A stretch of 64,000 nucleotides of DNA from Paenisporosarcina sp049671445. GTDB lineage: Bacteria; Bacillota; Bacilli; Bacillales_A; Planococcaceae. Where the stretch lies: positions 62,001 through 126,000 of the forward strand of contig NZ_JBATUX010000064.1 of assembly GCF_049671445.1 (NCBI RefSeq), given 5' to 3'. The translations under genes and the position numbers were made by a program. Below the pieces are notes generated by a model. That model made no database searches. It saw only the letters and a list, made by a program, of their open reading frames with translations, and was not told the DNA's origin. Below, one piece after another: positions 18,185 through 26,918 of this stretch. Numbering within the stretch: position 1 is the first letter of the stretch; every line of letters starts with the position of its first letter.

Positions 18185-18422
18185 ATAGATTAAAATAAGC
18201 AAAAAGCTTTTTGGTGCGGTTTTTTCCTAGTACCTCGGCAATTTGTTTTTGAATATGTGCTGGAGGTCCAAACAATAGCCACTGAATGGAAGCCTTATCA
18301 AAGATTGGTCGAACTAATTTAACTTCCTGAGGTGATAATTGAACGGGAAGTGAACTTGTCATTTTCGCAATTTCTTCATCAGATTTTTCTTTCGTCGCTT
18401 GAACTAGTTCCCAAATATCCAA
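18183..18422 (-). CDS. Small protein, possibly DUF2624 / YqfT-like
   Basis: 79 residues, no signal peptide or membrane segment. The C-terminal half (IQWLLFGPPAHIQKQIAEVLG) and the position directly after nfo resemble YqfT (DUF2624) of B. subtilis, although the likeness is modest. The start is TTG 18422 with AAAGGATG upstream on the minus strand. It converges on nfo and diverges from the zinc operon. Function unknown. Confidence 0.55.
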   Translation of the reverse strand: MDIWELVQATKEKSDEEIAKMTSSLPVQLSPQEVKLVRPIFDKASIQWLLFGPPAHIQKQIAEVLGKNRTKKLFAYFNL

Positions 18423-18448
18423 AACTTCATCCTTTCAAGATTATAGAG

Positions 18449-18477
18449 TTTACTTCTGACAATATCTCCGTTATACT
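18449..18477 (+). promoter_or_regulatory. Candidate promoter of the zinc-uptake operon
   Basis: TTTACT (18449-18454), a 17-base spacer and TATACT (18472-18477). The Zur operator lies immediately downstream. Confidence 0.5.
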
Positions 18478-18487
18478 AACTAATTGT

Positions 18488-18508
18488 AAATCGTAATGAT
18501 TATGAATT
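18488..18508 (+). promoter_or_regulatory. Zur operator
   Basis: AAATCGTAAT-G-ATTATGAATT is an inverted repeat with 8 of 10 arm matches. The left arm equals the B. subtilis Zur box (AAATCGTAAT-N-ATTACGATTT). It sits at the expected transcription start of the ABC genes that end with zur itself, so repression by zinc-loaded Zur and autoregulation are likely. Confidence 0.85.
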
Positions 18509-18525
18509 AGAAAGAGGCGAGCTTG

Positions 18526-19299
18526 ATGAAAGCGCCATATGATATTGAACTTAACGATGTGTCATTCCAATACGACCAAAATATTGTCCTAAAAAATATT
18601 TCGCTACAAGTAAAACAAGGGGACTTTTTAGCCGTATTAGGTCCTAACGGTTCAGGAAAGTCAACGTTACTAAAAATAATATTGGGATTATTAAAACCGA
18701 CTTCAGGAACCATTAAGTTATTTGGTGAAAAAAGTCGAGATTTCAAAAAAAGAGAATGGCTAGGCTATGTCTCGCAAAAATCAAATGCGTTTAATACGGG
18801 TTTTCCAGCAACTGTGTATGAAGTAGTTCAAAGCGGTCTAGTGAAAAAAACAGGATTATTCAAAAATTATCCAAAAGATTCACTAGAGCGTGTTGAAAAG
18901 GCATTGAATTCAGTAGGAATGATTGATTTTATTAATCAGTCAATTGGAGAGCTATCAGGTGGTCAACAACAACGAGTATTTATTGCACGTGCACTTGTAG
19001 CTGAACCGAAGTGTTTAATATTAGATGAACCTACTGTCGGTATTGATCATCAGCACGTACAATCGTTTTATAATATGCTTGCTGAGTTAAATCGTGACCA
19101 GCATCTTACGTTGATTCTCGTAACGCATGATGTTGATACTGTATCCAGTAAAATAAGTCATGTCGCATGTTTAAATCAAACAATCCATTTCCATGGCTTT
19201 AAAAATGAATTTAATCAATTAAGTGATGAAGATCGTCAAGCATGGTATGGTCATTCCGTTCGTAAAATTCACCATATGAAAAGTGAGGGAACGCAATGA
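18526..19299 (+). CDS. znuC: Zinc ABC transporter ATP-binding protein
   Basis: ATPase subunit of a high-affinity metal (zinc) importer on the cytoplasmic face. The 257 residues contain Walker A GPNGSGKST, signature LSGGQQQR, Walker B CLILDEP and the H-loop VTHD. ATG 18526 follows AAAGAGGCG; the ATG is preceded by an in-frame TTG that is less likely. Its stop overlaps the start of the permease gene by four bases. The Zur box upstream and zur downstream identify zinc as the substrate. No solute-binding protein (ZnuA) gene is in this cluster, so it must be encoded elsewhere. Confidence 0.93.
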   Translation: MKAPYDIELNDVSFQYDQNIVLKNISLQVKQGDFLAVLGPNGSGKSTLLKIILGLLKPTSGTIKLFGEKSRDFKKREWLGYVSQKSNAFNTGFPATVYEVVQSGLVKKTGLFKNYPKDSLERVEKALNSVGMIDFINQSIGELSGGQQQRVFIARALVAEPKCLILDEPTVGIDHQHVQSFYNMLAELNRDQHLTLILVTHDVDTVSSKISHVACLNQTIHFHGFKNEFNQLSDEDRQAWYGHSVRKIHHMKSEGTQ

Positions 19300-20162
19300 T
19301 TGAAGCGTTATTAAACTATGAATTTCTACAGAATGCTTTTGCCTCTGGTATTATCATTGGTCTGATTGCTCCGCTACTAGGGGTATTTATTGTCGTTAGA
19401 AGACTTTCTCTCATTGCTGATGCATTAAGTCATGTTACGCTAGCAGGGATTGCAGGGAGTTTGTACTTGAGTCAAACTACAGCAGTGTTTGCACTGTTAA
19501 ATCCTTTATACCTAGGTATTGTAGCAGCTGTTACTGGCTCTGTTTTAATCGAACGTTTACGACGTTTGTACAAACATTATGAAGAGTTAGCAATTCCAAT
19601 CATTATGTCTGCGGGAATTGGATTTAGTGCCATATTTATTTCATTGGCAAATGGCTTTAGCTCAGACTTATTTGGCTACTTATTTGGTTCTGTGTCAGCA
19701 GTAAGTAGACAGGATTTATGGATTGTCCTTGCGATTGCATGTATTGTTGTTATCTTTTTAGTACTGTTTTACAAAGAACTATTCCTCATGTCATTTGACG
19801 AAGAATACGCAAAAGCATCTGGACTGCCTTCAAAATGGGTTCACCTTTTGTTTATGATAGTGACAGCTCTTGTGATTGCTGCAAGTATGCGAATTGTAGG
19901 TATTCTTTTGGTATCTTCATTAATGACCTTGCCAGTAGCAGCAAGTATGCGTTTAGCGAAGGGCTTTAAACAAGCGATTTTTTATGCAGTAATTTTTGGA
20001 GAAGCTGCAGTGATAATTGGTCTTGTGTGTGCATTTTATTTGAATATTGCACCAGGCGGGACAATTGTTGTCACTTCCATCATCATCTTACTTCTTGTAT
20101 TATTGGGGAAAAAGATCTGGTTAGCAGTCGTAACAAAGACTGAAAGGGGACGTCTTGCATGA
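19296..20162 (+). CDS. znuB: Zinc ABC transporter permease
   Basis: ABC-3 family membrane permease. 288 residues with about eight to nine hydrophobic segments; ADALSHVTLAGIAG near residue 45 is the conserved cytoplasmic loop of this family and RIVGILLVSSLMTLPVAASM the characteristic C-terminal segment. It overlaps znuC upstream and zur downstream by four bases each, so the three genes are translated as a tight operon. Confidence 0.93.
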   Translation: MIEALLNYEFLQNAFASGIIIGLIAPLLGVFIVVRRLSLIADALSHVTLAGIAGSLYLSQTTAVFALLNPLYLGIVAAVTGSVLIERLRRLYKHYEELAIPIIMSAGIGFSAIFISLANGFSSDLFGYLFGSVSAVSRQDLWIVLAIACIVVIFLVLFYKELFLMSFDEEYAKASGLPSKWVHLLFMIVTALVIAASMRIVGILLVSSLMTLPVAASMRLAKGFKQAIFYAVIFGEAAVIIGLVCAFYLNIAPGGTIVVTSIIILLLVLLGKKIWLAVVTKTERGRLA

Positions 20163-20569
20163 ATATTTCGAAGGCATGGGACCTTTTAAAAGAAAAAGGA
20201 TATAAAAAAACGGATAAGAGGCAACAAATTTTAGATTTATTTGAGGATAATGAACGTTATTTAACAGCTCGGGATTTACTTGATGTGATGAAAAAAGACT
20301 ATCCTGGAATGAGTTATGATACGATTTATCGAAACTTAAGTACGTTTGTTGAAATAGGGATATTAGAAGAAACAGAGTTATCTGGAGAACGCCATTTTAG
20401 AATGCAGTGTGAGGCGGATCACCACCATCATCACTTTATCTGTATGGATTGTGGGAAAATTAAAGAAATTCATTTATGTCCAATGGATATGCTTGAGGAG
20501 AAATTACCTGCCTATCAAATTGATAGTCATAAGTTCGAAATCTACGGCAAATGTCCAGCGTGTCAATAA
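20159..20569 (+). CDS. zur: Zinc uptake regulator Zur (Fur family)
   Basis: Fur-family repressor, 136 residues: N-terminal winged helix (residues 10-80, SYDTIYRNLSTFVEIG) and C-terminal dimerisation/metal domain. The structural zinc site is two CxxC pairs (C95-M-D-C98 and C132-P-A-C135). A run of five histidines (88-92) adds to the metal-sensing region. Location in a zinc ABC operon behind a Zur box favours Zur over Fur or PerR. The gene ends in a strong terminator. Confidence 0.92.
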   Translation: MNISKAWDLLKEKGYKKTDKRQQILDLFEDNERYLTARDLLDVMKKDYPGMSYDTIYRNLSTFVEIGILEETELSGERHFRMQCEADHHHHHFICMDCGKIKEIHLCPMDMLEEKLPAYQIDSHKFEIYGKCPACQ

Positions 20570-20570
20570 G

Positions 20571-20612
20571 CAAAGCCCGTCAAACCAAAGTTTGACGGGC
20601 TTTGTTTATTTT
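20571..20612 (+). terminator. Intrinsic terminator of the zinc operon
   Basis: AAAGCCCGTCAAA, loop, TTTGACGGGCTTT, then GTTTATTTTT. Confidence 0.93.
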
Positions 20613-20967
20613 TGGACTTTTAACATGCTCAGATTTTGCTAATATAGATTCGATTTGGAAGTTACCAAGTAAATCTAATTAAAAAGTCGACTTAATCGTT
20701 AATTTTTATAGGTTCAAGGTATTATCTAAGGAATTATGCACTAGTCTATTAAAAAAATCCCCAGATATACACTACCTTACAATTCGAAGGGGTGTATATA
20801 CACCGGATAGTGAAGTTTTAACGATTGTGGAACAAAAAAATAGTTTTAACGTTTGCTGGGGGAGATTATACTGATTAAACTTGGTTGAAATAATCGATCT
20901 AACGGTCACTTATACGAAACAGCTGAATAGTGTAGCAGTATGTTATGAGAAAGGGTGACTCGATTCG
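20613..20967. other. Intergenic region before the SET-domain gene
   Basis: About 355 bases. It holds a perfect 14-base palindrome GGTGTATATACACC at 20791-20804 and, ahead of the gene, AGAAAGGGTGA as ribosome binding site. A start-less open stretch of roughly 65 codons (about 20690-20880) is present on the plus strand but has no family likeness. Confidence 0.5.
20791..20804. promoter_or_regulatory. Perfect 14-bp palindrome upstream of the SET gene
   Basis: GGTGTATATACACC, about 165 bases before the start codon. It looks like a dimeric-repressor operator, but I cannot assign a regulator. Confidence 0.4.
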
Positions 20968-21555
20968 ATGTTACATCCAGATACCGAGATTCGATTTGTT
21001 AATGAAAAGATTGGTGTAGGTGTTTTTGCCACAAAAATGATTCCAAAAGGAACGATTATATGGGCATTGGATGATTTGGACATCATACTCAATGAAGAGG
21101 AAATTGAAGCGCTTGATTCCCTGCGAAGAGAAATCGTCTATAAATATGCTTATCTTAACGATGACGACTTTTACGTGCTGTGCTGGGATCATGCAAGATA
21201 CATGAATCACAGCTTCAGTCCAAATGTTGTATCGACGGTCTATGAGATTGAATTGGCGTCGAGGGATATTCTTCCTGGTGAACAAATCACATGTGACTAT
21301 GCTACGCTTGGATTAGACGAACCGTTTGAGTGTGAACCGGAAGAAGGGACGTCAAGCACCATAGTCATGCCGAATGATTATCTTAATCGCTACAAAGAAT
21401 GGGATAAGTTGGCTCGAGAGGCTTTCGAACATCTGAATCAAGTAGACCAGCCGTTGCGTCACCTGATTCGACTGGAGTTCGTTGATAAGGTAAACGGCAT
21501 TGCAGAGGGTCTTGCCGAACCGGATTCCTTTCTAACGCTCTATGAAGAGGATTAG
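20968..21555 (+). CDS. SET-domain protein
   Basis: SET-domain proteins are usually SAM-dependent lysine methyltransferases; the substrate here is unknown. In the 195 residues the SET landmarks are GVGVFATKMIPKGTII (16-31), RYMNHSFSPNVV with NHS at 80-82, and GEQITCDY (104-111), the catalytic tyrosine being Y111. A post-SET cysteine cluster is not evident. Two 60-base pieces counted by hand are 43% and 50% G+C, richer than the flanks, and codon choice differs. It interrupts the conserved zur-yqfW order, so it was probably acquired. It has its own ribosome binding site and no operon partner. Confidence 0.82.
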   Translation: MLHPDTEIRFVNEKIGVGVFATKMIPKGTIIWALDDLDIILNEEEIEALDSLRREIVYKYAYLNDDDFYVLCWDHARYMNHSFSPNVVSTVYEIELASRDILPGEQITCDYATLGLDEPFECEPEEGTSSTIVMPNDYLNRYKEWDKLAREAFEHLNQVDQPLRHLIRLEFVDKVNGIAEGLAEPDSFLTLYEED

Positions 21556-21720
21556 ATATTATAACGAAATCACAATATGTAACCATATGTTAATTTTAGC
21601 GAATTGGCTTTTATAGCTGACACCTTAATAGACCTATTTCAATATTTCCCATCCATATAATTCGGGAATCCAAATTGTGTTTTGCCGAATGAATGATGGC
21701 CACGCTTGAAACAAGAACAT

Positions 21721-21753
21721 AAAAAAGCGTGAGGCATAGGCCTCACGCTTTTT
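21721..21753. terminator. Terminator between the SET gene and yqfW (bidirectional)
   Basis: AAGCGTGAGGC pairs with GCCTCACGCTT, flanked by A-run and T-run. Confidence 0.9.
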
Positions 21754-22321
21754 GAGTTAGAAACGTATTTTGTATCCAAGCATCTGCTTCCAGCCAGTTA
21801 TTCACTCTTATAACGCCTTCTGGGACAGCTTCTTGGTTATAGGGGGTATTAAATAGCAATACAGGAATATTACAATCTTCTACAATACCCACTGCATTAT
21901 CGTGCTTATCTTCAAAAAACACATCAATTGAATGGTTTTTAACAGTTTGGATTTTATTGTGAGTACCAATTAATTCAATGTGATCGTAAGCAAGATTTTG
22001 TTCAACAAACCATTGCAACGTCACGTCACGAACATTTTGGCCACGAGCTGAAATAAAGTATAACTCATGATCCTTTTTCCATTCAGTCAAAACCCCATGT
22101 GCATTGACTTGTATAGGGGAAGTCGCATAAATTTCAGGTTCAGCTAGTTTAAACCATTTATAAAAATCTTCGTTTGACACTGGAAATGCTTTCGTTAAAT
22201 CATATTCTTTAATATCATCTAGAACTAAATTACACGAAAAAGCCTTATTGATATGTGGAAGTAGAGAAGTAGGGCAAGTGACTGTACCATCAATATCTAT
22301 TCCGAATCGGTAGTTTGACAA
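21743..22321 (-). CDS. yqfW: HAD-superfamily nucleotidase (YqfW-like)
   Basis: Putative 5'-nucleotidase of the NT5C/YqfW type. The 192 residues begin with the HAD motif I nucleophile FGIDIDGTVT and carry the motif III/IV segment VFFEDKHDNAVGI. The start is TTG 22321, with AGGGG nine bases upstream on the minus strand; no ATG is available. It follows ispG on the same strand with a 12-base gap, so the two are probably co-transcribed. Length and neighbours match B. subtilis YqfW. Substrate unproven. Confidence 0.82.
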   Translation of the reverse strand: MSNYRFGIDIDGTVTCPTSLLPHINKAFSCNLVLDDIKEYDLTKAFPVSNEDFYKWFKLAEPEIYATSPIQVNAHGVLTEWKKDHELYFISARGQNVRDVTLQWFVEQNLAYDHIELIGTHNKIQTVKNHSIDVFFEDKHDNAVGIVEDCNIPVLLFNTPYNQEAVPEGVIRVNNWLEADAWIQNTFLTQKA

Positions 22322-22333
22322 GTGAACAGCCCC

Positions 22334-23440
22334 TTAAGCGTTTTGTTTTTCTATTTCTTGTTTATCATAGTACTCTTGAGCAATTTTATCGATTTCAATC
22401 TTAAGTTCCTCAACCATTGTTGCTTCAGGTACTTTACGAACAGTTTTCCCTTTCATAAAGAGCAATCCTTCACCGCGAGCACCAGCAATACCTATATCAG
22501 CTTCACGAGCTTCACCAGGACCATTCACTGCACAACCAAGAACAGCAACTTTAATTGGGGCTTTAATTGTTGAAATGTATTCTTCTACTTCGTTTGCAAT
22601 CGTGATTAAATCAATTTCAATACGTCCGCATGTTGGACAAGAAATTAAAGTAGCTGCATTTGACGATAGACCGAATACTTTTAACATTTCTCTAGCAACT
22701 TTAACTTCTTCAACTGGATCTGCACTCAACGACACTCGAAGTGTGTTACCAATGCCGTGACTTAACAAAGCTCCAAGTCCAGCTGCGCTTTTAATTGAGC
22801 CGTTAACCAATGTGCCTGACTCAGTAATTCCAAGATGAAGAGGATAATCGAATGCTTGAGAAGCTTTTACGTAAGCTTCAATTGCCAAACTAACATCTGA
22901 GGCTTTTAAAGATACGATGATATCGTGAAAATCTAAGTCTTCAAGTATTTTAATATGATGTAATGCACTTTCAACCATTCCATCTGCTGTTGGATATCCG
23001 TATTTTTCAATAATTTTACGTTCAAGTGAACCTGCGTTAACTCCAATACGAATTGGAATGCCCTTTGCTTTTGCTGCATTAACAACAGCTTCAACTTTTT
23101 CGCGACGACCAATGTTACCAGGGTTTATCCGTATTTTATCGGCGCCATTTGCGATGGCTTTTAATGCTAACTTATAATCAAAGTGAATATCCACAACTAA
23201 TGGGATATTAATACGTTGTTTAATTTCAGCAATTGCGTCTGCTGCTCGATCATCTGGGCAAGCCACGCGAACGATTTGACAACCAGCTTCTTCTAAACGC
23301 AAAATTTCAGCAACAGTTGCTTCTACATCATGTGTTTTTGTTGTGGTCATACTTTGTATGAATAATTCATTACTACCACCTATGGTTAAATCGCCGACAC
23401 GAACCGGGCGAGTTTTGGAACGGTGAATAATTTCACTCAT
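22334..23440 (-). CDS. ispG: 4-hydroxy-3-methylbut-2-enyl diphosphate synthase
   Basis: Penultimate enzyme of the MEP isoprenoid pathway, a [4Fe-4S] protein converting MEcPP to HMBPP. The 368 residues form an N-terminal TIM barrel (GGSNELFIQSMTTTKTHDV) and a C-terminal iron-sulfur domain with CPTCGR and LGCAVNGPGE. ATG 23440 is chosen because AAAGGAGAG lies upstream on the minus strand and the family starts here; the longer open frame is not supported. Divides labour with ispH at 14305. Confidence 0.96.
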   Translation of the reverse strand: MSEIIHRSKTRPVRVGDLTIGGSNELFIQSMTTTKTHDVEATVAEILRLEEAGCQIVRVACPDDRAADAIAEIKQRINIPLVVDIHFDYKLALKAIANGADKIRINPGNIGRREKVEAVVNAAKAKGIPIRIGVNAGSLERKIIEKYGYPTADGMVESALHHIKILEDLDFHDIIVSLKASDVSLAIEAYVKASQAFDYPLHLGITESGTLVNGSIKSAAGLGALLSHGIGNTLRVSLSADPVEEVKVAREMLKVFGLSSNAATLISCPTCGRIEIDLITIANEVEEYISTIKAPIKVAVLGCAVNGPGEAREADIGIAGARGEGLLFMKGKTVRKVPEATMVEELKIEIDKIAQEYYDKQEIEKQNA

Positions 23441-23534
23441 GAAAATTCTCTCCTTTTTCGGGCTCATAGCCTTCACTATTCTTTATTTTAGCAGTGATGA
23501 AAAGGAATTGCCAAGGAAGAAACATTACTTTTTA

Positions 23535-23867
23535 TTAAGAACACGATAAAGTGGAATCTTTATATATAGGAATCTTCACATTTTCACCAGCTTGAATTTG
23601 TTGATTGCGTAAATGTGGGTTCTCTTTATAGAAAGTTTCTAACCGTTCGGGGAAGCTAACCCATACTTCTGATGGATATACACCAAACAGCGATAACAAA
23701 GTATCTCCTTCAATTGTTTGAACAGGGAAAATTTCATATTGTTCTTGTTTTACACACTCAGATTCAACTTGAGAGAATGCAGCAAGAGAGATCGTACCAT
23801 CGAGTAAATCGGTTTTAATAATATAAGAAATAATTAAAATAAAGACTGCTAGTCCAATTATGCGCAT
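23535..23867 (-). CDS. yqfZ: LysM-domain membrane protein (YqfZ-like)
   Basis: 110 residues: an N-terminal hydrophobic segment (residues 2-17, likely anchor) and one LysM module in the C-terminal half (EIFPVQTIEGDTLLSLFGVYPS...LRNQQIQAGENVKIP), which binds peptidoglycan. Position upstream of ispG on the same strand matches B. subtilis yqfZ. ATG start with GGGAGG upstream. Possible role in wall or spore cortex attachment; unproven. Confidence 0.78.
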   Translation of the reverse strand: MRIIGLAVFILIISYIIKTDLLDGTISLAAFSQVESECVKQEQYEIFPVQTIEGDTLLSLFGVYPSEVWVSFPERLETFYKENPHLRNQQIQAGENVKIPIYKDSTLSCS

Positions 23868-23910
23868 AAAAAAACCTCCCTTTTTTCAACATATGCTGAA
23901 TAAAGAGAGA

Positions 23911-24414
23911 TTATGATTTTTTCTGAGGATAATATTTTAGGGCAAAAGCCAAATAGATTACACAAATAATAGTAGTAATAACAAAAATCCATCCATCCGT
24001 AAACCCTGTATATAGGAAGAAAATAGATAGGACTGTAGGTGTAGTGTAAGCAAATACAGTCGATCGCCACACATGTCTATAATCGCCACGCCGGTTTAGT
24101 AGCTTTAAAATCAACATTCCACCAAAAGCCATTAAGCTTATTCGGACAAATAGCAACAAAGTGGTCATAATAAATTGAATGATAAAGGCAAATGGATATA
24201 AAATCCATTCCATATCGTCTACATAATCTAGCAATCCTTCAATTGATGAAGAGTCAGTCTTAAATCCCGTAATAAAATGGACAAAAGATAGTAATGACAG
24301 CATAATTACAAAAATAAAGACATATTGAAGGACTTTGCCAATCGGCAAGAGTCGAAACACTGCTATTTTTTTGGGATTAGAAATAGAAGCAAGAAATAGT
24401 TGAGTTAAAGACAA
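23911..24414 (-). CDS. DUF1189-family membrane protein (short)
   Basis: 167 residues with four hydrophobic segments. The start LFLASISNPKKIAVFRLLPIGKVLQYVF is the hallmark of DUF1189 proteins such as YqgB. Those proteins are usually around 250 residues with an extracytoplasmic domain between the first two membrane segments; here that loop is short (about 40 residues), so the outer domain is missing. TTG 24414 is preferred because AAGGAG lies eight bases upstream; GTG 24423 is possible. Function unknown. Confidence 0.7.
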   Translation of the reverse strand: MSLTQLFLASISNPKKIAVFRLLPIGKVLQYVFIFVIMLSLLSFVHFITGFKTDSSSIEGLLDYVDDMEWILYPFAFIIQFIMTTLLLFVRISLMAFGGMLILKLLNRRGDYRHVWRSTVFAYTTPTVLSIFFLYTGFTDGWIFVITTIICVIYLAFALKYYPQKKS

Positions 24415-24610
24415 TAAAATCACTCCTTATTCCTCTATCATACTACTATTTCAAGAGATACTTATAAAAAATATTGGTCGAAATTAGTACAAAGTTGCCT
24501 CAAATATTAAGTTATTGTAAATTTTATGTGAAGGGGCTTTACATATGCGTGTCGAACTACTCATAATGGGGATTGTTGAAAATCGTCGAAATAGGAGTTG
24601 AAAACGAATC

Positions 24611-26242
24611 GTGGAACTTAATTGGCAGGAAATGCTGTTTCAGTTTATTGGAGGTCTAGGGATCTTCTTATTCTCTATCAAATATATGGGTGACGGTCTG
24701 CAAAAAGCAGCTGGCGACCGTTTACGTGATATTTTAGATCGTTTTACCACAAATCCATTTATGGGTGTGTTAGTTGGTATTGCTGTAACGGTCCTAATTC
24801 AATCCAGTTCAGGAACTACCGTTATTACAGTAGGACTCGTTAGCGCAGGATTTATGACATTGAGACAAGCAATTGGCGTAATAATGGGTGCCAATATTGG
24901 GACAACTGTTACTGCATTCATTATTGGATTTGACGTCGGAGAAGCTGCATTACCAATTATGGCACTCGGTGCATTCTTAATTTTCTTTGTTAAGAAAAAT
25001 CAGATTCAAAACTTAGGAGAAGTAATCTTCGGTTTTGGTGGACTATTCCTTGGTATGGAACTTATGAGTGGGGGAATGAAACCACTTCGTGAATTGCCAT
25101 CTTTTATTGATCTAACAGTAAGTATGAGTGACCATAGTATTTTGGGCGTTGTAGTCGGTACTGTGTTTACGTTAATCGTACAAAGTTCAAGTGCGACGGT
25201 TGGCATTCTTCAAGGATTATATGCAGAAAATATTTTGGACTTAGATGCTGCCTTACCTGTACTTTTTGGTGATAATATTGGTACAACGATTACTGCGGTT
25301 CTCGCTTCTATTGGTGCTTCGATTGCAGCTCGTCGTGCAGCAGCTACACACGTACTATTTAATGTAGTTGGAACGTTACTATTTTTAATTATTTTAGGTC
25401 CTTTCACAATGTACGTTGAATGGTTATCTGGAGCGTTAGGTTTAGAGCCGAAAATGCAAATTGCATTTGCTCACGGAACATTTAATGTAGCAAACACAAT
25501 TATTCAATTCCCTTTAATCGGAGCTTGGGCTTATCTAGTAACTAAATTTATCCCAGGTGAAGAAGTAACGATTGAATACAAACCTAAACATTTAGATTTA
25601 CATTTTATTGACACAGCTCCATCAATTGCGATTGGACAAGCTAAAGAAGAAATTCTTCGCATGGGTCGTTTTAGTGTACAAGGGTTGCAAGAGGCATTTG
25701 AATATTTGAAAACACACAATAAAAAACACGCGGAAACTGGTTATCAATTAGAAGATGCGATTAATAACTTAGATCATAAAATTACGGATTATTTAGTGAA
25801 AATATCTGCCGAATCTATTTCAAATGCAGATTCAGCTCGTCACATTATGTTGATGGAAACGGTTCGTGATATTGAACGAGTTGGTGACCACTTTGAAAAT
25901 ATTCTTGAATTAATAGATTATCAACAAGTAAATCGACTTTCTTTAACAGAGGATGCGATGGATGATTTAACTGAAATGTTTACATTAACAATCCAAACTG
26001 TTGAAAAAGCATTAGAATCATTAGATATGAGTAGTCACGAGTTAGCACGTGAAGTAGCTGAGCAAGAAGATTTAATTGATAAAATGGAACGAAAATTCCG
26101 TAAAAAACATATCTTGCGTCTGAATGAAGGTACGTGTTCTCCACAAGCAGGAATTGTTTTCGTAGATATCGTTAGTAATTTAGAGCGTATCGGTGATCAT
26201 GCAGTTAATATTGCTGAAGCGGTATTAGGTAAAAGAGCATAA
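24611..26242 (+). CDS. Na+/Pi cotransporter with C-terminal PhoU domain
   Basis: NptA-type sodium/phosphate symporter. The 543 residues contain about eight to nine membrane segments in two inverted halves, each with the substrate-binding QSSS motif (LIQSSSGTTVI and IVQSSSATVGI). A cytoplasmic PhoU-like helical domain follows (around 340-540, RDIERVGDHFENI, NLERIGDHAVNI). GTG 24611 is the best start although GGAG is 13 bases away. It stands alone and ends in a terminator. It lies 6 kb from the high-affinity pst operon, so low- and high-affinity phosphate uptake are neighbours. Confidence 0.92.
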   Translation: MELNWQEMLFQFIGGLGIFLFSIKYMGDGLQKAAGDRLRDILDRFTTNPFMGVLVGIAVTVLIQSSSGTTVITVGLVSAGFMTLRQAIGVIMGANIGTTVTAFIIGFDVGEAALPIMALGAFLIFFVKKNQIQNLGEVIFGFGGLFLGMELMSGGMKPLRELPSFIDLTVSMSDHSILGVVVGTVFTLIVQSSSATVGILQGLYAENILDLDAALPVLFGDNIGTTITAVLASIGASIAARRAAATHVLFNVVGTLLFLIILGPFTMYVEWLSGALGLEPKMQIAFAHGTFNVANTIIQFPLIGAWAYLVTKFIPGEEVTIEYKPKHLDLHFIDTAPSIAIGQAKEEILRMGRFSVQGLQEAFEYLKTHNKKHAETGYQLEDAINNLDHKITDYLVKISAESISNADSARHIMLMETVRDIERVGDHFENILELIDYQQVNRLSLTEDAMDDLTEMFTLTIQTVEKALESLDMSSHELAREVAEQEDLIDKMERKFRKKHILRLNEGTCSPQAGIVFVDIVSNLERIGDHAVNIAEAVLGKRA

Positions 26243-26248
26243 AATTCT

Positions 26249-26310
26249 TCTCCTCTAGTGCTTTACATCTTAATAGATGTAAGGCACGATTAAGAGGAGA
26301 TTTTTTTTTG
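26249..26310 (+). terminator. Terminator after the Na/Pi transporter gene
   Basis: TCTCCTCTAGTGCTTTACATC pairs imperfectly with the complementary GATGTAAGGCAC and AAGAGGAGA, followed by nine T. Confidence 0.85.
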
Positions 26311-26320
26311 GAGGTAAAAC

Positions 26321-26800
26321 ATGGAAATTATTGGTTGGAGTATCATTATTGTGTGCTTTATCATTGGGTTTATCGGACTTGTATATCCAATTATTCCGTC
26401 AGTCATCTTTATTTTAGGTGGTTTCTTGTTATACGGAGTATTCTTCTCATTTGCTGACCTGCCTTGGTGGTTCTGGTTAATAGAAGTATTATTCGTTATC
26501 TTACTATTTGGTGCGGATATGATGGCAAATGCCTTTGGTGTAAAAAAATATGGTGGCAGTAAAGCAGGGATTTGGGGAAGTACCATTGGATTGTTAGTTG
26601 GACCATTTATTATTCCGATTGCAGGTATCCTTATCGGACCATTTTTAGGTGCCATTATTGCTGAGTTAATATTTGCACGAACTTCACTCAAACAAGCAAT
26701 AAAAACAGGCTTTGGTTCAGTAATTGGTTTCCTAACATCAATCGTTACGAAGGGGACAGTTCAAATTGTTATGATCGTTATTTTTGTTTTAGTAGTCTGA
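26321..26800 (+). CDS. yqgC: DUF456-family membrane protein (YqgC-like)
   Basis: 159 residues, almost wholly hydrophobic, with about five membrane segments and the glycine-rich repeated segment GSTIGLLVGPFIIPIAGIL-IGPFLGAIIAEL typical of DUF456. Position before sodA corresponds to B. subtilis yqgC. ATG 26321 with TTGGAGG upstream. Function unknown; no partner gene in the same transcript is obvious. Confidence 0.85.
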   Translation: MEIIGWSIIIVCFIIGFIGLVYPIIPSVIFILGGFLLYGVFFSFADLPWWFWLIEVLFVILLFGADMMANAFGVKKYGGSKAGIWGSTIGLLVGPFIIPIAGILIGPFLGAIIAELIFARTSLKQAIKTGFGSVIGFLTSIVTKGTVQIVMIVIFVLVV

Positions 26801-26918
26801 TTTCGGTCAAAAGGCTGAATTTCTAAATTTGCGTTGCTAATATTTGAATGAATGACCTAATTTTGTTACGCTATTAATTGTAAATCTAAAAATGAGATTC
26901 TTTAGGAGGAAATGACAC

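Noticed and set aside
20690..20880. Open stretch of about 65 codons upstream of the SET gene, with a protein-like end
   Set aside because: No start codon, no ribosome binding site and no recognisable family; may be chance or a very old remnant.
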